This document shows positions 1-9,162 of a stretch of 64,000 bases of DNA, piece by piece. The DNA is from an uncultured Kocuria sp. (GTDB lineage Bacteria > Actinomycetota > Actinomycetes > Actinomycetales > Micrococcaceae): contig NZ_CANMRA010000011.1 in the NCBI RefSeq assembly GCF_947500125.1, positions 60,945 through 124,944 of the forward strand. The letters run 5' to 3'. The position numbers and the translations under genes were made by a program. Each line of letters begins with the position of its first letter. Position 1 is the first letter of the stretch. The notes under the pieces are model-generated. The model saw only the letters and a list, made by a program, of their open reading frames with translations, had not been told where the DNA came from and did no database searches.

Positions 1-72
1 CGCCGGGTTGGCCGCGCCGGCCTGGATCTGCAGCTTGATCAGGCCGGAGACCTTCTTCTTCTTGGGAGCCAT
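1..72 (-). CDS. rplK: 50S ribosomal protein L11, N-terminal part
   Basis: The first 24 codons of L11 run off the left edge. The start ATG is at 72-70 and the protein begins MAPKKKKVSGLIKLQIQAGA, the typical actinobacterial L11 N-terminus with a Lys cluster and the Gln/Ala/Gly stretch that contacts 23S rRNA. L11 forms the GTPase-associated centre of the large subunit. It lies 148 nt downstream of nusG, the standard secE-nusG-rplK order. Only the N-terminus is visible, but the identification is firm. Confidence 0.95.
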   Translation of the reverse strand, partial: MAPKKKKVSGLIKLQIQAGAANPA

Positions 73-220
73 GTGCTGGTCCTTCTTCTGCTGGACGTAC
101 CGGCGCACAGGAGCGTACGACGGCGGGTGGCCACCGTGGCGCGGTGGCCGGGCGGCCCCGGCGGCGAAGCATGCACCGCGGAGGCCGGGAACTGGGGCGG
201 GCCGGAGCGGCCCGCGGGGC

Positions 221-1111
221 TCAGATCTTGGAGACCTGGTTGAAGCCGAGGGTGACGGGGGTCTCGCGCTCGAAGATCGACACGAGGACGACCAGCTGCT
301 GGGACTCCACCTTGATCTCGGAGATCGTGGCGGGGAGGGTCTCGAACGGACCCTCCTTGACGATGACGGACTCGCCGACCTCGAAGTCGACGTCGACCTG
401 CGGCTGCGCGCTCGTCTGGGCGGCCGCCTCGCCGGCCGCGCCCTGCGGGGCCTCGAAGACCGGGTTGAGCATCTCGAAGACCTCGTCCAGGCGCAGCGGC
501 ACGGGGTTGTACGCGTCCTGGCCGACGAAGCCGGTGACGCCCGGGGTGTGGCGGACCGCGCCCCAGGAGGCGTCGGTGAGGTTCATCCGCACCAGCACGT
601 AGCCGGGGATCCGCACCCGGCGCACGATCTTGCGCTGGGCGTTCTTGATCTCGACGACCTCCTCCATCGGCACCTCGATCTGGAAGATGTCGTCCTCCAT
701 GTTGAGGGACTGGATGCGGGTCTCGAGGTTCGTCTTCACGCGGTTCTCGTAGCCGGCGTAGGTGTGGATGACGTACCAGTCACCCTCCTGGCGGCGCAGC
801 GTCGACTTGAACTCCTCGACGGGGTCCACGGCGGGCACCTCGTCCTCCGCCGCGGGAGCCTCCTCGGCGACCGGAGCCTCGTCGGCGGCCGGGGTCTCCT
901 CGGCGGGAGTCTCCTCGGCCGCGGGGGCCTCGTCGACGGGCGGTCCGGCGAGAGCCTCGTCGACGGCCGGAGCCGTCGGGACGTCGTCCGGCTCGTGGGC
1001 GGCGGCGAAGTCGTCCTCCTGCACAGAGGTCTCGGCCTCCGGCAGCTCCGGAGCCTGCTGGTCGACCTCGGCCGGTGCCTCGGTGCCGTTTTCGAGCTCG
1101 TGCTCGGTCAC
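221..1111 (-). CDS. nusG: Transcription termination/antitermination factor NusG
   Basis: NusG binds RNA polymerase and couples it to Rho and to the ribosome. The 296-residue protein has an acidic Ala/Glu/Pro-rich N-terminal extension of about 110 residues, typical of high-GC actinobacteria. The NGN domain follows (begins near [17 protein letters not shown], about residues 115-215), then a short Ala/Gln linker. A C-terminal KOW domain ([18 protein letters not shown], about 245-296) ends the protein. It is downstream of secE by 84 nt and upstream of rplK. The extension is low complexity and probably disordered. Confidence 0.97.
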   Translation of the reverse strand: MTEHELENGTEAPAEVDQQAPELPEAETSVQEDDFAAAHEPDDVPTAPAVDEALAGPPVDEAPAAEETPAEETPAADEAPVAEEAPAAEDEVPAVDPVEEFKSTLRRQEGDWYVIHTYAGYENRVKTNLETRIQSLNMEDDIFQIEVPMEEVVEIKNAQRKIVRRVRIPGYVLVRMNLTDASWGAVRHTPGVTGFVGQDAYNPVPLRLDEVFEMLNPVFEAPQGAAGEAAAQTSAQPQVDVDFEVGESVIVKEGPFETLPATISEIKVESQQLVVLVSIFERETPVTLGFNQVSKI

Positions 1112-1195
1112 TGGATCTCCCTCAACGTTCTTTCGTGGATGTCGTGCTCTGCTGGGTCACGGTGGCCGGCCGCGCCGGTCCGTGCGCCGCCCGGA

Positions 1196-1468
1196 TCAGC
1201 CGGCGGCGTCCCCCTGCCCGAAGATCCACAGGGCGGCCTGCCCGAACCCGAGGTCCAGGACCGAGATGAGCACCATCATGAACGCGACGAACACGAGGAC
1301 CACCAAGACGTAGTTGACCAGTTCGTGCCGGGTGGGGGTGACCACCTTCCGGAGCTCCCCCACGACCTGGCGCAGGAACAGGAACAGGCGCCCGAAGACG
1401 CCGCGGGGGCTCTCGGCCCCCTGCTCCGGGGGCTGGCCCGACGCCCGGCCGGCGGTGGTCTGCGACAT
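1196..1468 (-). CDS. secE: Preprotein translocase subunit SecE
   Basis: A 90-residue SecE, the small clamp subunit of SecYEG in the cytoplasmic membrane. An N-terminal polar segment leads into the conserved amphipathic motif LRQVVGELRKVVTPTRHEL (about residues 32-50). One transmembrane helix follows (VNYVLVVLVFVAFMMVLISV). The single-helix form is normal for Gram-positives. It heads the secE-nusG-rplK group and follows tRNA-Trp on the same strand, an order conserved in actinobacteria. Confidence 0.97.
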   Translation of the reverse strand: MSQTTAGRASGQPPEQGAESPRGVFGRLFLFLRQVVGELRKVVTPTRHELVNYVLVVLVFVAFMMVLISVLDLGFGQAALWIFGQGDAAG

Positions 1469-1580
1469 CGGCTCTCCCTGTGTGGACTCGTGCGTGCCGC
1501 GCGGTGCTGCCGGCCCGCCGTGTCCGCGGCGGCTCCCGGCACCCCGGTGAGGGGGTGCCGGGGACCGTCCCGGACTGGAG

Positions 1581-1653
1581 CAGGGCAGACAGGACTCGAA
1601 CCTGCAACCTGCGGTTTTGGAGACCGCTGCGCTACCAATTGCGCCACTGCCCT
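1581..1653 (-). tRNA. trpT: tRNA-Trp (CCA anticodon)
   Basis: Read on the minus strand, a 7-bp acceptor stem (AGGGCAG / CTGCCCT) and G discriminator enclose a complete cloverleaf. The anticodon loop is CTCCAAA on a GCGGT/ACCGC stem, giving CCA for Trp. The T-loop is GTTCGAGTC. CCA is not encoded. Position directly upstream of secE matches other actinobacteria. Confidence 0.97.
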
Positions 1654-1936
1654 ACGTGCCTCGCGAACTCGCCCGGCGTCGGAACGCCGGTCTCGATCGC
1701 TCGGACCCGGTCACCGACTCTACCACTCGGCCTCGCCGCGACGGCGCGGCCGAGCAGGCGCCGATGACACCAGTCGACCATCCTAGGCGACCCGGGCGGC
1801 GGGGTGCAATCCGGGCGGGACCGGCCACCGGCGCGCCGGGCCCGCCCGCCGGACCCCCGAGTAGCATGGGGGCGTCCGCACCGCCGCCGTCGCACCCGGC
1901 GGAAACCGTCCGTTCCCCTCCAGGAGGCCCCCGGTC

Positions 1937-3142
1937 ATGACCACGTCCCGCATCTCCCGGCGCGTCGGCGCCATCGCAGAGTCCGCGACGCTCGCCGTGG
2001 ACGCCAAGGCGAAGGCGCTCAAGGCCGCCGGCCGCCCCGTGATCGGCTTCGGCGCCGGGGAGCCCGACTTCCCCACGCCCCAGTACATCGTGGACGCCGC
2101 CGCGGCCGCCCTGCAGGACCCGGCGAACTTCCGGTACACGCCGGCGGCGGGCCTGCCCGAGCTGCGGAAGGCCGTGGCCGAGCAGACCGCCCGGGACGAC
2201 GGGTACACGGTGGAGCCCTCCCAGGTGCTCATCACCAACGGCGGCAAGCAGGCCGTCTTCCAGGCCTTCGCGACGGTCGTGGACGAGGGCGACGACGTCC
2301 TGCTGCCGGCCCCGTACTGGACGACCTACCCCGAGGCCATCAAGCTCGCCGGCGGCAACCCGGTCGAGGTCTTCGCCGGGCCGGAGCTCGGCTACAAGGT
2401 CACCCCGGAGCTGCTCGAGGCGGCGTGGACCGAGCGCACCAAGGCGCTGCTGTTCTGCTCGCCGTCCAACCCCACCGGCGCCGTGTACTCCCCCGAGGAG
2501 ACCGCGGCGGTGGGCCGCTGGGCGGCGGAGAAGGGGATCTTCGTGCTGACCGACGAGATCTACCAGCACCTCACCTACGACGGCGTGCCGTTCACCTCGA
2601 TCGCCGCCGCCGTGCCGGAGCTGGGCGAGAACGTGGTCATCCTCAACGGCGTGGCCAAGACGTACGCGATGACCGGCTGGCGGGTGGGCTGGATGATCGG
2701 GGCCCCCGACGTCATCAAGGCGGCCACGAACCTGCAGTCCCACCTGACGTCCAACGTCAACAACGTGGCCCAGCGGGCCGCGCTCGCGGCCGTGTCCGGC
2801 CCGCTCGACGAGGCCCACCGGATGCGGGAGGCCTTCGACCGCCGCCGCCGGGTCATGGTGGACGCCCTCAACGCCATCGACGGCGTGGAGTGCCCCACCC
2901 CGACCGGCGCGTTCTACGCCTACGCGGACGTGCGGGGCCTGCTCGGCCGGCGCTTCGGCGACGCGACCCCGGAGACCTCCGCCGAGCTGGCCGAGCTGAT
3001 CCTGGAGCAGGCCGAGGTCGCGGTGGTCCCCGGTGAGGCGTTCGGCCCCTCCGGCTTCCTGCGCCTCTCCTACGCGCTGGGCGACGACGACCTCGCCGAG
3101 GGCCTGCGCCGGCTCCAGGAGTACCTGGGCGGCGCCGCGTGA
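1937..3142 (+). CDS. aspC: Pyridoxal-phosphate aspartate aminotransferase (class I)
   Basis: A 401-residue fold-type I aminotransferase that probably interconverts aspartate and oxaloacetate. Visible landmarks are the N-terminal [12 protein letters not shown], the substrate/PLP segment [26 protein letters not shown], and [13 protein letters not shown]. The PLP-lysine region is [19 protein letters not shown]. An AGGAGG Shine-Dalgarno lies about 10 nt before the ATG. The last codons overlap the GTG of the next gene by 4 nt, so the two are probably co-transcribed. Family members accept several amino acids; substrate is inferred from family resemblance. Confidence 0.93.
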   Translation: MTTSRISRRVGAIAESATLAVDAKAKALKAAGRPVIGFGAGEPDFPTPQYIVDAAAAALQDPANFRYTPAAGLPELRKAVAEQTARDDGYTVEPSQVLITNGGKQAVFQAFATVVDEGDDVLLPAPYWTTYPEAIKLAGGNPVEVFAGPELGYKVTPELLEAAWTERTKALLFCSPSNPTGAVYSPEETAAVGRWAAEKGIFVLTDEIYQHLTYDGVPFTSIAAAVPELGENVVILNGVAKTYAMTGWRVGWMIGAPDVIKAATNLQSHLTSNVNNVAQRAALAAVSGPLDEAHRMREAFDRRRRVMVDALNAIDGVECPTPTGAFYAYADVRGLLGRRFGDATPETSAELAELILEQAEVAVVPGEAFGPSGFLRLSYALGDDDLAEGLRRLQEYLGGAA

Positions 3143-3486
3143 GCGCCGCGACGGACGTCCTCGACCCCGTCGTGGCCGCGGCGGAGTCGGTGCCCGCGGC
3201 GGCACTCGTGACCGCGGGGCTGATCGGCGGGTACGCGACCGCCCGGGCGACCGGCGTCCGCCCCCTGGGCGGGGCGGTGCTGGCCGCCGCCGGCGCCGCG
3301 GCCGCCCACTCGTGGTGGCACCGCGGCGGACCGGGGACCACGGCCGCGCTCGGCGCGCTCTACGTCCTGGGCTTCGGGCTCTCCCACCCGCTGGCCAAGC
3401 GCATCGGGGCCTGGCCCTCCGTGCTGGCCGTGACCGCCGTCAACGCCGCCGCCAACGCCGTCCTGGTGGACCGTCCCGGCCGCTGA
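3139..3486 (+). CDS. Small Ala/Gly-rich membrane protein, unknown function
   Basis: A 115-residue hydrophobic protein starting at GTG and overlapping the aspC stop by 4 nt (GTGA), so it is translationally coupled to aspC. Three or four membrane segments are visible: [20 protein letters not shown] near residues 18-37, [18 protein letters not shown] at 44-61, [20 protein letters not shown] at 68-87, and a C-terminal one. I do not recognise a characterised family. It ends just before a strong hairpin that separates it from convergent ppk2. Confidence 0.75.
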   Translation: MSAATDVLDPVVAAAESVPAAALVTAGLIGGYATARATGVRPLGGAVLAAAGAAAAHSWWHRGGPGTTAALGALYVLGFGLSHPLAKRIGAWPSVLAVTAVNAAANAVLVDRPGR

Positions 3487-3501
3487 GCCGGGACCGCCCC
3501 G

Positions 3502-3545
3502 CGACGGCGCCGCCCGCCCCTGCACGGGGGCGGGCGGCGCCGTCG
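3502..3545. terminator. Bidirectional hairpin terminator, aspC operon / ppk2
   Basis: A perfect 19-bp inverted repeat (3502-3520 with 3527-3545) has a 6-nt loop and lies between the convergent stop codons at 3486 and 3568. The stem is nearly all G/C. No U tract follows on either strand. Confidence 0.8.
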
Positions 3546-3567
3546 TCCCCTGGGCGCGGGCGGCGGC

Positions 3568-4479
3568 TCAGTCGCCGACGGCCTCCAGACCGCGCCGGAC
3601 GATCAGCGGGTCGGGGGGATAGACCACGTCGGGGTCCTTGTCCTCGTAGTCGAACTGGTCCAGGAAGAACCGCATCGCGTTGAGCCGGGCGCGCTTCTTG
3701 TCGTTGGACTTCACCGTGATCCACGGGGCGTGGTCGGTGTCGGTGCGCAGGAACATCTCCTCCTTCGCGTCCGTGTAGTCCTCCCACCGGTCCAGCGAGG
3801 CCAGGTCCATGGGGGAGAGCTTCCACCGGCGCACGGGGTCGATCTGGCGGATCGCGAACCGGGTGCGCTGCTCGTGCTGGGTGACGGAGAACCAGAACTT
3901 GGTCAGGTGGATGCCGGAGTCCACGAGCATCTTCTCGAAGACCGGCGCCTGGGCCATGAACTGCTCGTACTGCGGGTCCGTGCAGAAGCCCATGACGCGC
4001 TCGACGTTGGCGCGGTTGTACCAGGAGCGGTCGAACATCACGATCTCCCCCGCGGTGGGCAGGTGCTGGATGTAGCGCTGGAAGTACCACTGGCCCCGCT
4101 CGCGGTCCGAGGGCTTGGTGAGCGCCACGACGCGGGCCGCCCGAGGGTTGAGGTGCTCGGTGAAGCGCTTGATCGTCCCGCCCTTGCCGGCGGCGTCGCG
4201 GCCCTCGAAGACGATGACGTGCTGGAGGTCGTGGTCCTGGCCCCAGTACTGGAACTTCAGCAGCTCGATCTGCAGCTGGTACTTCTCGAGCTCGTACTCC
4301 TCCCGCGACATCCGCTCGTCGTACGGGTAGTCCTCCCGCCAGGTCTCCACCGCCGAGCCCCCGGGGTCGATGAGGTCCGGGTCCGGGGACTGCCCGTCCC
4401 GCACCGTGTACCCCTGGTCGACCAGCTTGTCGATGAACACCCGCAGGTTCTCCCGGGCCGGTTCTCTGTCCGCGCTCAA
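3568..4479 (-). CDS. ppk2: Polyphosphate kinase 2 (PPK2 family)
   Basis: PPK2 enzymes transfer phosphate between inorganic polyphosphate and nucleoside phosphates. The Walker A-like motif EGRDAAGKGGTIKRF and the lid/Walker B segment VMFDRSWYNRANVERVMGFC are intact. The PPK2-type sequence WFSVTQHEQRTRF and the C-terminal ITVKSNDKKRARLNAMRFFL are also present. I place the start at TTG 4479, which has AAGGAGG 7 nt upstream and gives 303 residues; GTG 4485 is possible. A frame extending to 4635 is spurious. With ppk1 at 10.1 kb the window holds both polyphosphate kinase families. Confidence 0.93.
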   Translation of the reverse strand: MSADREPARENLRVFIDKLVDQGYTVRDGQSPDPDLIDPGGSAVETWREDYPYDERMSREEYELEKYQLQIELLKFQYWGQDHDLQHVIVFEGRDAAGKGGTIKRFTEHLNPRAARVVALTKPSDRERGQWYFQRYIQHLPTAGEIVMFDRSWYNRANVERVMGFCTDPQYEQFMAQAPVFEKMLVDSGIHLTKFWFSVTQHEQRTRFAIRQIDPVRRWKLSPMDLASLDRWEDYTDAKEEMFLRTDTDHAPWITVKSNDKKRARLNAMRFFLDQFDYEDKDPDVVYPPDPLIVRRGLEAVGD

Positions 4480-4596
4480 CGCCACCCCTCCTTCCGGGCC
4501 CGGCGGGGCCCTCCCCGGCAGTCTAGGCCCGTGCAGGGGGCCGGCGGCGGGGCCAACACGTCCGGGCCCGGCCCTGCCGCCGGGTGCCGGACTCAC

Positions 4597-4602
4597 TAGA
4601 CT
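4597..4602 (+). promoter_or_regulatory. Candidate -10 box for pfkA
   Basis: TAGACT matches the actinobacterial -10 consensus TANNNT. It would give a leader of about 55 nt before the pfkA ATG at 4665, which carries its own GGAGGA ribosome site. No convincing -35 is seen. Confidence 0.5.
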
Positions 4603-4664
4603 GGGCATGCCGGCGCAGGTCCGGCCACCACGCACGCCCCGCCCACCCGGAGGAGACTGTACGG

Positions 4665-5696
4665 ATGAAGATCGGACTGCTGACCAGCGGCGGGGACTGC
4701 CCCGGACTCAACGCGGTGATCCGCGGCGCCGTGCTGCACGGGATCAAGACCTACGGCCACGAGTTCGTGGGCTTCCGCGACGGCTGGCGCGGAGTCGTGG
4801 AGGGCGACATCATGGACCTGCCCCGCACCCGGGTGCGAGGGCTGGCCCGGGAGGGCGGGACCATCCTGGGGACCTCCCGCACCAACCCCTACGACGGCCC
4901 CGGAGGCGGGCCGGAGAACATCGCCGTGATGCTCGAGCGCCACCACATCGACGCGATCGTGGCCATCGGCGGGGAGGGCACCCTGGCCGGGGCGGCGCGG
5001 CTGGCCGAGGCCGGGCTGCCGGTGATCGGGGTCCCGAAGACCATCGACAACGACCTGCAGGCCACCGACTACACCTTCGGCTTCGACACCGCGGTGCAGA
5101 TCGCCACCGACGCGATGGACCGGCTGCGCACCACCGGGGAGTCCCACCACCGGTGCATGGTCGCCGAGGTCATGGGCCGCCACGTGGGCTGGATCGCGCT
5201 GCACTCGGGGATGTCCGCCGGGGCGCACGCGGTGCTGATCCCCGAGCAGCAGGTCTCCATGGAGCAGGTCTGCGCCTGGGTCACCGAGGTCCACGAGCGC
5301 GGCCGCTCCCCGCTGGTGGTCGTGGCCGAGGGCTTCATCCCCGAGGGCCACGGGGACGTGCTGGCCGGCAAGGGCACCGAGGCCTCCGGGCGGCCCCGCC
5401 TGGGCGGGGTCGGGGAGTACGTCACCGAGCAGATCGAGGCGGCCACCGGCATCGAGACCCGCAACACCATCCTGGGGCACATCCAGCGCGGCGGGGCCCC
5501 CACCGGGTTCGACCGGGTCCTGGCCACCCGGTTCGGGCTGGCCGCGGTGGACCTGGTGCACGAGAAGGGCTGGGGGCAGATGGTCGCCATCCGCGGCACC
5601 GACATGGTCCGGGTCCCCTTCAGCGAGGCGCTGGCCGGGCTCAAGACCGTCCCCCAGCACCGCTGGGACGAGGCCCGCGTCCTCTTCGGGCGCTGA
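4665..5696 (+). CDS. pfkA: 6-phosphofructokinase, probably ATP-dependent
   Basis: This enzyme phosphorylates fructose 6-phosphate in glycolysis. The 343-residue protein opens MKIGLLTSGGDCPGLNAVIR, the PFK phosphate-binding loop. It contains AIGGEGTLAGA and the catalytic GVPKTIDND. In this family Gly after GGE (E. coli G104 position) favours ATP, whereas Asp favours pyrophosphate. Lys in PKTIDND (E. coli 124) is seen in both actinobacterial ATP-PFKs and PPi-PFKs. The combination G104/K124 is that of the ATP-dependent actinobacterial group. GGAGGAGAC precedes the ATG at a normal distance. Confidence 0.95.
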   Translation: MKIGLLTSGGDCPGLNAVIRGAVLHGIKTYGHEFVGFRDGWRGVVEGDIMDLPRTRVRGLAREGGTILGTSRTNPYDGPGGGPENIAVMLERHHIDAIVAIGGEGTLAGAARLAEAGLPVIGVPKTIDNDLQATDYTFGFDTAVQIATDAMDRLRTTGESHHRCMVAEVMGRHVGWIALHSGMSAGAHAVLIPEQQVSMEQVCAWVTEVHERGRSPLVVVAEGFIPEGHGDVLAGKGTEASGRPRLGGVGEYVTEQIEAATGIETRNTILGHIQRGGAPTGFDRVLATRFGLAAVDLVHEKGWGQMVAIRGTDMVRVPFSEALAGLKTVPQHRWDEARVLFGR

Positions 5697-5768
5697 CGCG
5701 GACGGCGGCCTCCGCACAGCTCCGACGGGCACGGACTCCGCGGCGCCCGCCCCCGCGCAGGCCCGCGC

Positions 5769-6866
5769 CTACGAGCGCGCGTCGCGAGGGGTGCGGAGGA
5801 AGCCCGCCTGCCGGCCGACCACCTGGCCGGCGTCCGGCGGGACGACGACCTGCTGCGCCGCGGCCCACCGCTGCTCGCCGTCCGAGACGACGAGCTGGGC
5901 GCCGGGATCGACGGTGCGCTTGAGCACGGCCAGTGCGATGGGGCCCTGCTCGTGGTGCAGCTGCACGGAGGTGACGCGACCCACCGTGCGCTCCCCCGCG
6001 AGCACGTCGGCTCCCGCGGCGGGCAGCGTGTGCTCGGAGCCGTCGAGGTCGAGCAGCACCAGCCGACGGGGCGGGTGCCCGAGGTTGTGCACCCGCGCGA
6101 CGGTCTCCTGGCCCTTGTAGCAGCCCTTGGCCAGGTGCACGGCGGTGCGCAGGAGGTCGAGCTCGTGCGGGATCGTCCGCTCGTCCGTCTCGGCGCCCCA
6201 GCGCGGGCGCCACGCGGCGATCCGCAATGCCTCCGCGGCCCAGGCGCCGGCGAGCGGGAGGTCCAGGGTCAGGGCGTCCAGCTCGTCGCGGGGCACGAGG
6301 TGCTCCCACCAGGTGCGCTCCTCGCCCGGGTGGGGGCCGTCGAGGACGGCGTAGCTCCAGCCGCCGGGGGCGACCTCGGGCCAGGGGTCCCGCCACACGA
6401 CGCTGGCGGGCAGACCGGGCACGGGGCCGGTGGCGCCGAGCACGGCCCACTGCCCGGTGCGGTCCTCGATCTCGACGCGCAGCGCGAAGCGCATGGACTC
6501 CAGCCACGCCACCAGGGGGGCGGCCTCGTCGGCCTCGGTGAGCAGCCAGGTGGTGGCGCCGTCGTCCACCACGTGGGGGGCGTACTCGATCCGCCCCTGC
6601 ACGGACAGGAAGAGGGTCTCGGTGCTGCGCCCGGGCTCGAGCCCGGTGAGCACCTGCGAGGAGAGCGTGGTGAGCCAGCTGAGCCGGTCGGGTCCGGTGA
6701 CCGTGACGACGCCCTTGTGGGAGAGGTCCACCACGGTCCCGGGCGTTCGCACGAGGGAGCGCTGCTCCCGCAGCGGGTCGCCGTAGTGGGCGGCCACGCC
6801 GCGGTCCAGGTGCTCGGCCTCGACGGCGCCCGGGCGCAGGAGCAGGGGGGAACGGTGGTCGGTCAC
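5769..6866 (-). CDS. ygfZ: Folate-binding protein YgfZ
   Basis: A 365-residue GcvT-like protein of the YgfZ family, which uses tetrahydrofolate to support assembly or repair of certain Fe-S enzymes. The diagnostic motif KGCYKGQETVARVHNLG, with its conserved Cys, is present near residues 246-262. N-terminal GcvT-fold features such as VVDLSHKGVVTVTGPDRLSWL and QGRIEYAPHV are present. It is 5 nt upstream of the nitrobindin-like gene's stop, so the minus-strand genes 7471 to 5769 form one operon. Confidence 0.94.
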   Translation of the reverse strand: MTDHRSPLLLRPGAVEAEHLDRGVAAHYGDPLREQRSLVRTPGTVVDLSHKGVVTVTGPDRLSWLTTLSSQVLTGLEPGRSTETLFLSVQGRIEYAPHVVDDGATTWLLTEADEAAPLVAWLESMRFALRVEIEDRTGQWAVLGATGPVPGLPASVVWRDPWPEVAPGGWSYAVLDGPHPGEERTWWEHLVPRDELDALTLDLPLAGAWAAEALRIAAWRPRWGAETDERTIPHELDLLRTAVHLAKGCYKGQETVARVHNLGHPPRRLVLLDLDGSEHTLPAAGADVLAGERTVGRVTSVQLHHEQGPIALAVLKRTVDPGAQLVVSDGEQRWAAAQQVVVPPDAGQVVGRQAGFLRTPRDARS

Positions 6867-6871
6867 GGGCT

Positions 6872-7471
6872 TCAGCCGATCTTCCGCAGCTGCGCGGAGG
6901 CGTGGGTGGTCAGCGGCTCGCCGAGGGCCGCCATGTCCCAGGCCCAGAACAGGTCGCCGTGGACGAGGCCGTACATGCGGGTCGAGGAGCTGTACTCCTT
7001 GGCCCCGCGGCCGCGGATCACGGCGTCGGTGGCGAGGTCGATCCGCGGGCCCTTGATCTGCCCGGCGTAGAGCTCGGCGACGCCGCCGGGGTGGGTCAGG
7101 GTCACGAGGACGTCGAAGCCGCCGTCCGCGTTGCGCATCCGCTCCACGTCCTCGGCGCCCTGGAGCACGGGCACGAGGTCGGGCGGGAGCATCCCGGGCC
7201 CCACGTCACCGTCCTCGAGGGTGCGGTCGAGCTGCCAGAAGCCCTGCTCCACGGTGGCCGGTCGCATCGGCTGCCCCTCCTCGTCGAGGAGCGTGGTCTG
7301 CGCCCGGTACTCGAGGAACGGCAGTCCGTTCTGCTCGAAGATCACGCGCTGCCGGAAGGGCCGCTGCTCGACCTCTCCGTAGCCCATGAAGCCGTCGCCC
7401 TCCCAGGTGCCCAGCAACCAGGCGAACGGGACGAGCTCGGGAGTCAGATCCGAGGGGATCTCGATGGGCAC
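6872..7471 (-). CDS. Nitrobindin-like FABP-family heme protein
   Basis: A 199-residue beta-barrel protein of the actinobacterial FABP/DUF1794 (nitrobindin-like) family. Homologues bind ferric heme and isomerise peroxynitrite or bind NO. The family GxWxGxG signature appears as LLGTWEGDGFMGYG near residues 19-32. The barrel strands continue to a C-terminal TTHASAQLRKIG, whose His is the expected heme-ligand position. The start is GTG at 7471, only 4 nt after the stop of the small ORF upstream, so translation is probably coupled. Confidence 0.9.
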   Translation of the reverse strand: MPIEIPSDLTPELVPFAWLLGTWEGDGFMGYGEVEQRPFRQRVIFEQNGLPFLEYRAQTTLLDEEGQPMRPATVEQGFWQLDRTLEDGDVGPGMLPPDLVPVLQGAEDVERMRNADGGFDVLVTLTHPGGVAELYAGQIKGPRIDLATDAVIRGRGAKEYSSSTRMYGLVHGDLFWAWDMAALGEPLTTHASAQLRKIG

Positions 7472-7475
7472 GGGA

Positions 7476-7583
7476 CTAGTGCTGTCCCTTGAACAGGCCC
7501 AGGACCACCTTGAGGGAGATCCCGGCGATGAACAGGCCGGAGATGCCGAGGAGGGCCAGGTAGAAGATTTCGAGTGCAAGCAT
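7476..7583 (-). CDS. Tiny single-pass membrane protein (35 aa)
   Basis: A 35-codon reading frame starts at ATG 7583 with GGGA just upstream and ends 4 nt before the nitrobindin-like gene. Almost the whole product is one hydrophobic helix ([20 protein letters not shown]) with a short basic tail ending KGQH. No function is known to me. Its tight fit between two same-strand genes and the hydrophobic pattern argue that it is real. Confidence 0.7.
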   Translation of the reverse strand: MLALEIFYLALLGISGLFIAGISLKVVLGLFKGQH

Positions 7584-7588
7584 GGTCC

Positions 7589-8194
7589 CTAAACTACCAC
7601 GGTGCTCACCAGCCGGGCAGTGAACACGGCCCCCACCCCGAGGAACGCCACGGGGGTCACGCCGAGGGCCACGACGCCGCGCTTGGGCGAGCTCTTCGGG
7701 GCCGCCGCGATGACGCGGGCGCCCACGAGGGCCACGAGCGCGGCCAGGACCGCCCCGACCACCACGAGCAGCACGGGGTCCGAGCCCGTGGCCCGGTAGT
7801 CCCCGGCCAGGGCGATCCAGCCGGAGGAGCTGACCGCGGCGAGCACGCCGGCCGTCGAGGCGATCGCGGACTCGAGCCGGTGCTCGGCGCCCTCCCCGCG
7901 CACCAGCTCCGCGGCGAACACGGTCATCAGGGCCACTCCGACGACGGCGGGCAGCCAGACGAGCTGCTGGCCGGGCAGGAACTGCACGAGCAGGGCCGCG
8001 ACGACGCCGGCGGCGCTCATGATCACGTTGTGGCGGTGCCTCGCCTCGATGCCGGTGGCCGCCGGCCAGCCGAAGCCGATGACCACGGACATCCCCAGCG
8101 CCAGGAGCAGCGGCGCCGGCCCGGCGACCGCGACCGCGGTCAGGGCCGCCACGAGGCCGACCACGCTGCACGCGGCGATCATGGCGTATCTCAT
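7589..8194 (-). CDS. Multi-pass membrane protein, unknown function
   Basis: A 201-residue integral membrane protein with about six hydrophobic segments. Examples are [20 protein letters not shown] at residues 5-24 and [20 protein letters not shown] at 29-48. A short polar loop IEARHRHN follows, then further helices to the C-terminus. It starts at ATG 8194 and ends 5 nt before the tiny membrane ORF. It resembles uncharacterised permease-like membrane proteins of Micrococcaceae; I cannot assign a substrate. Confidence 0.8.
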   Translation of the reverse strand: MRYAMIAACSVVGLVAALTAVAVAGPAPLLLALGMSVVIGFGWPAATGIEARHRHNVIMSAAGVVAALLVQFLPGQQLVWLPAVVGVALMTVFAAELVRGEGAEHRLESAIASTAGVLAAVSSSGWIALAGDYRATGSDPVLLVVVGAVLAALVALVGARVIAAAPKSSPKRGVVALGVTPVAFLGVGAVFTARLVSTVVV

Positions 8195-8385
8195 GGCGAT
8201 CGGGTTCCTGCACTGTCGAGGGTCGGGACGTGGGCCCGGGCGGACACGAGCAACGATAGCGGCTCGCCGCGGGGCGCGGGCGGGGCGCCGAACCGGGACG
8301 GGGCGGTCGCGGGGCGCGGGGCGGTGGCGGCGCGCGGGACGCTCCGTGCCGGAAGGGGTCGCGGGGCCGGTCGCCCGCCCGGACC

Positions 8386-8391
8386 TATACT
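8386..8391 (+). promoter_or_regulatory. Candidate -10 box for glnR
   Basis: TATACT, one of the best -10 matches in the window, lies 38 nt before the glnR GTG start. The predicted leader carries GTGGAGAAG as a ribosome site. A -35 element is not obvious. Confidence 0.55.
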
Positions 8392-8428
8392 GACAGCTCA
8401 GTCCGTACGCCAGAGTGGAGAAGCACGA

Positions 8429-9112
8429 GTGTTCCAGATCCTGATGCTGACCGACGCGGACGGACCCTCGGCATCGGTGCTCCCGGCCCTCGACCTGCTC
8501 AACCACAAGGTCTCGGTCGCCCCGACCCGGACCGTGTCCGGCAGCCTCGACGGACGGTCCCCGGACGTGGTCCTGCTGGACGGGCGCACCGACCTGATCA
8601 CCGCGCGCAACCTGGCGCAGCTGCTCACGGCCAAGGGCCTGGCGGCTCCGCTGCTGATGGTCCTCACCGAGGGCGGGATGGCGGCGGTGGCCGCGAACTG
8701 GATGGTCGACGACGTCGTGCTCGACACCGCCGGCCCCGCGGAGGTCGAGGCCCGGCTGCGCCTCGCCTCGTCCCGTACGGCCGAGGTCCCCGAGGACGAC
8801 ACCCGCATCCGCGCGGGCTCCGTGGTCATCGACGACGCCGCCTACTCCGCGCACGTCAACGGCCAGCCCCTGAACCTGACCTACAAGGAGTTCGAGCTGC
8901 TGAAGTACCTGGCCCAGCACTCCGGGCGGGTCTTCACGCGCGCCCAGCTGCTGAGCGAGGTCTGGGGCTACGACTACTACGGCGGCACCCGCACCGTGGA
9001 CGTGCACGTGCGGCGCCTGCGCGCCAAGCTGGGCGCCGACCACGAGCACCTCATCACCACGGTGCGTAACGTGGGCTACAGCTTCGCCACGACGCGGGCC
9101 CGGGAGAGCTGA
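8429..9112 (+). CDS. glnR: Orphan OmpR-type response regulator GlnR (nitrogen control)
   Basis: A 227-residue regulator with a receiver-like N-terminus and a winged-helix DNA-binding C-terminus. Segments [51 protein letters not shown] and the end [10 protein letters not shown] match Streptomyces GlnR closely. GlnR controls glutamine synthetase, ammonium transport and nitrate use. No cognate histidine kinase gene is adjacent, as expected for this orphan. The start is GTG 8429. mshD follows 50 nt downstream on the same strand, also a common actinobacterial neighbour. Confidence 0.9.
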   Translation: MFQILMLTDADGPSASVLPALDLLNHKVSVAPTRTVSGSLDGRSPDVVLLDGRTDLITARNLAQLLTAKGLAAPLLMVLTEGGMAAVAANWMVDDVVLDTAGPAEVEARLRLASSRTAEVPEDDTRIRAGSVVIDDAAYSAHVNGQPLNLTYKEFELLKYLAQHSGRVFTRAQLLSEVWGYDYYGGTRTVDVHVRRLRAKLGADHEHLITTVRNVGYSFATTRARES

Positions 9113-9162
9113 GCAGCCTCCGCCCGGCCCGCCCGTCCCGCACCGTCCCGCAGGAGGTCCTC

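Noticed and set aside
4480..4635. N-terminal extension of PPK2 to 4,635
   Set aside because: The extra sequence is Gly/Pro/Arg-rich and the ribosome site AAGGAGG lies inside it, just before TTG 4,479.
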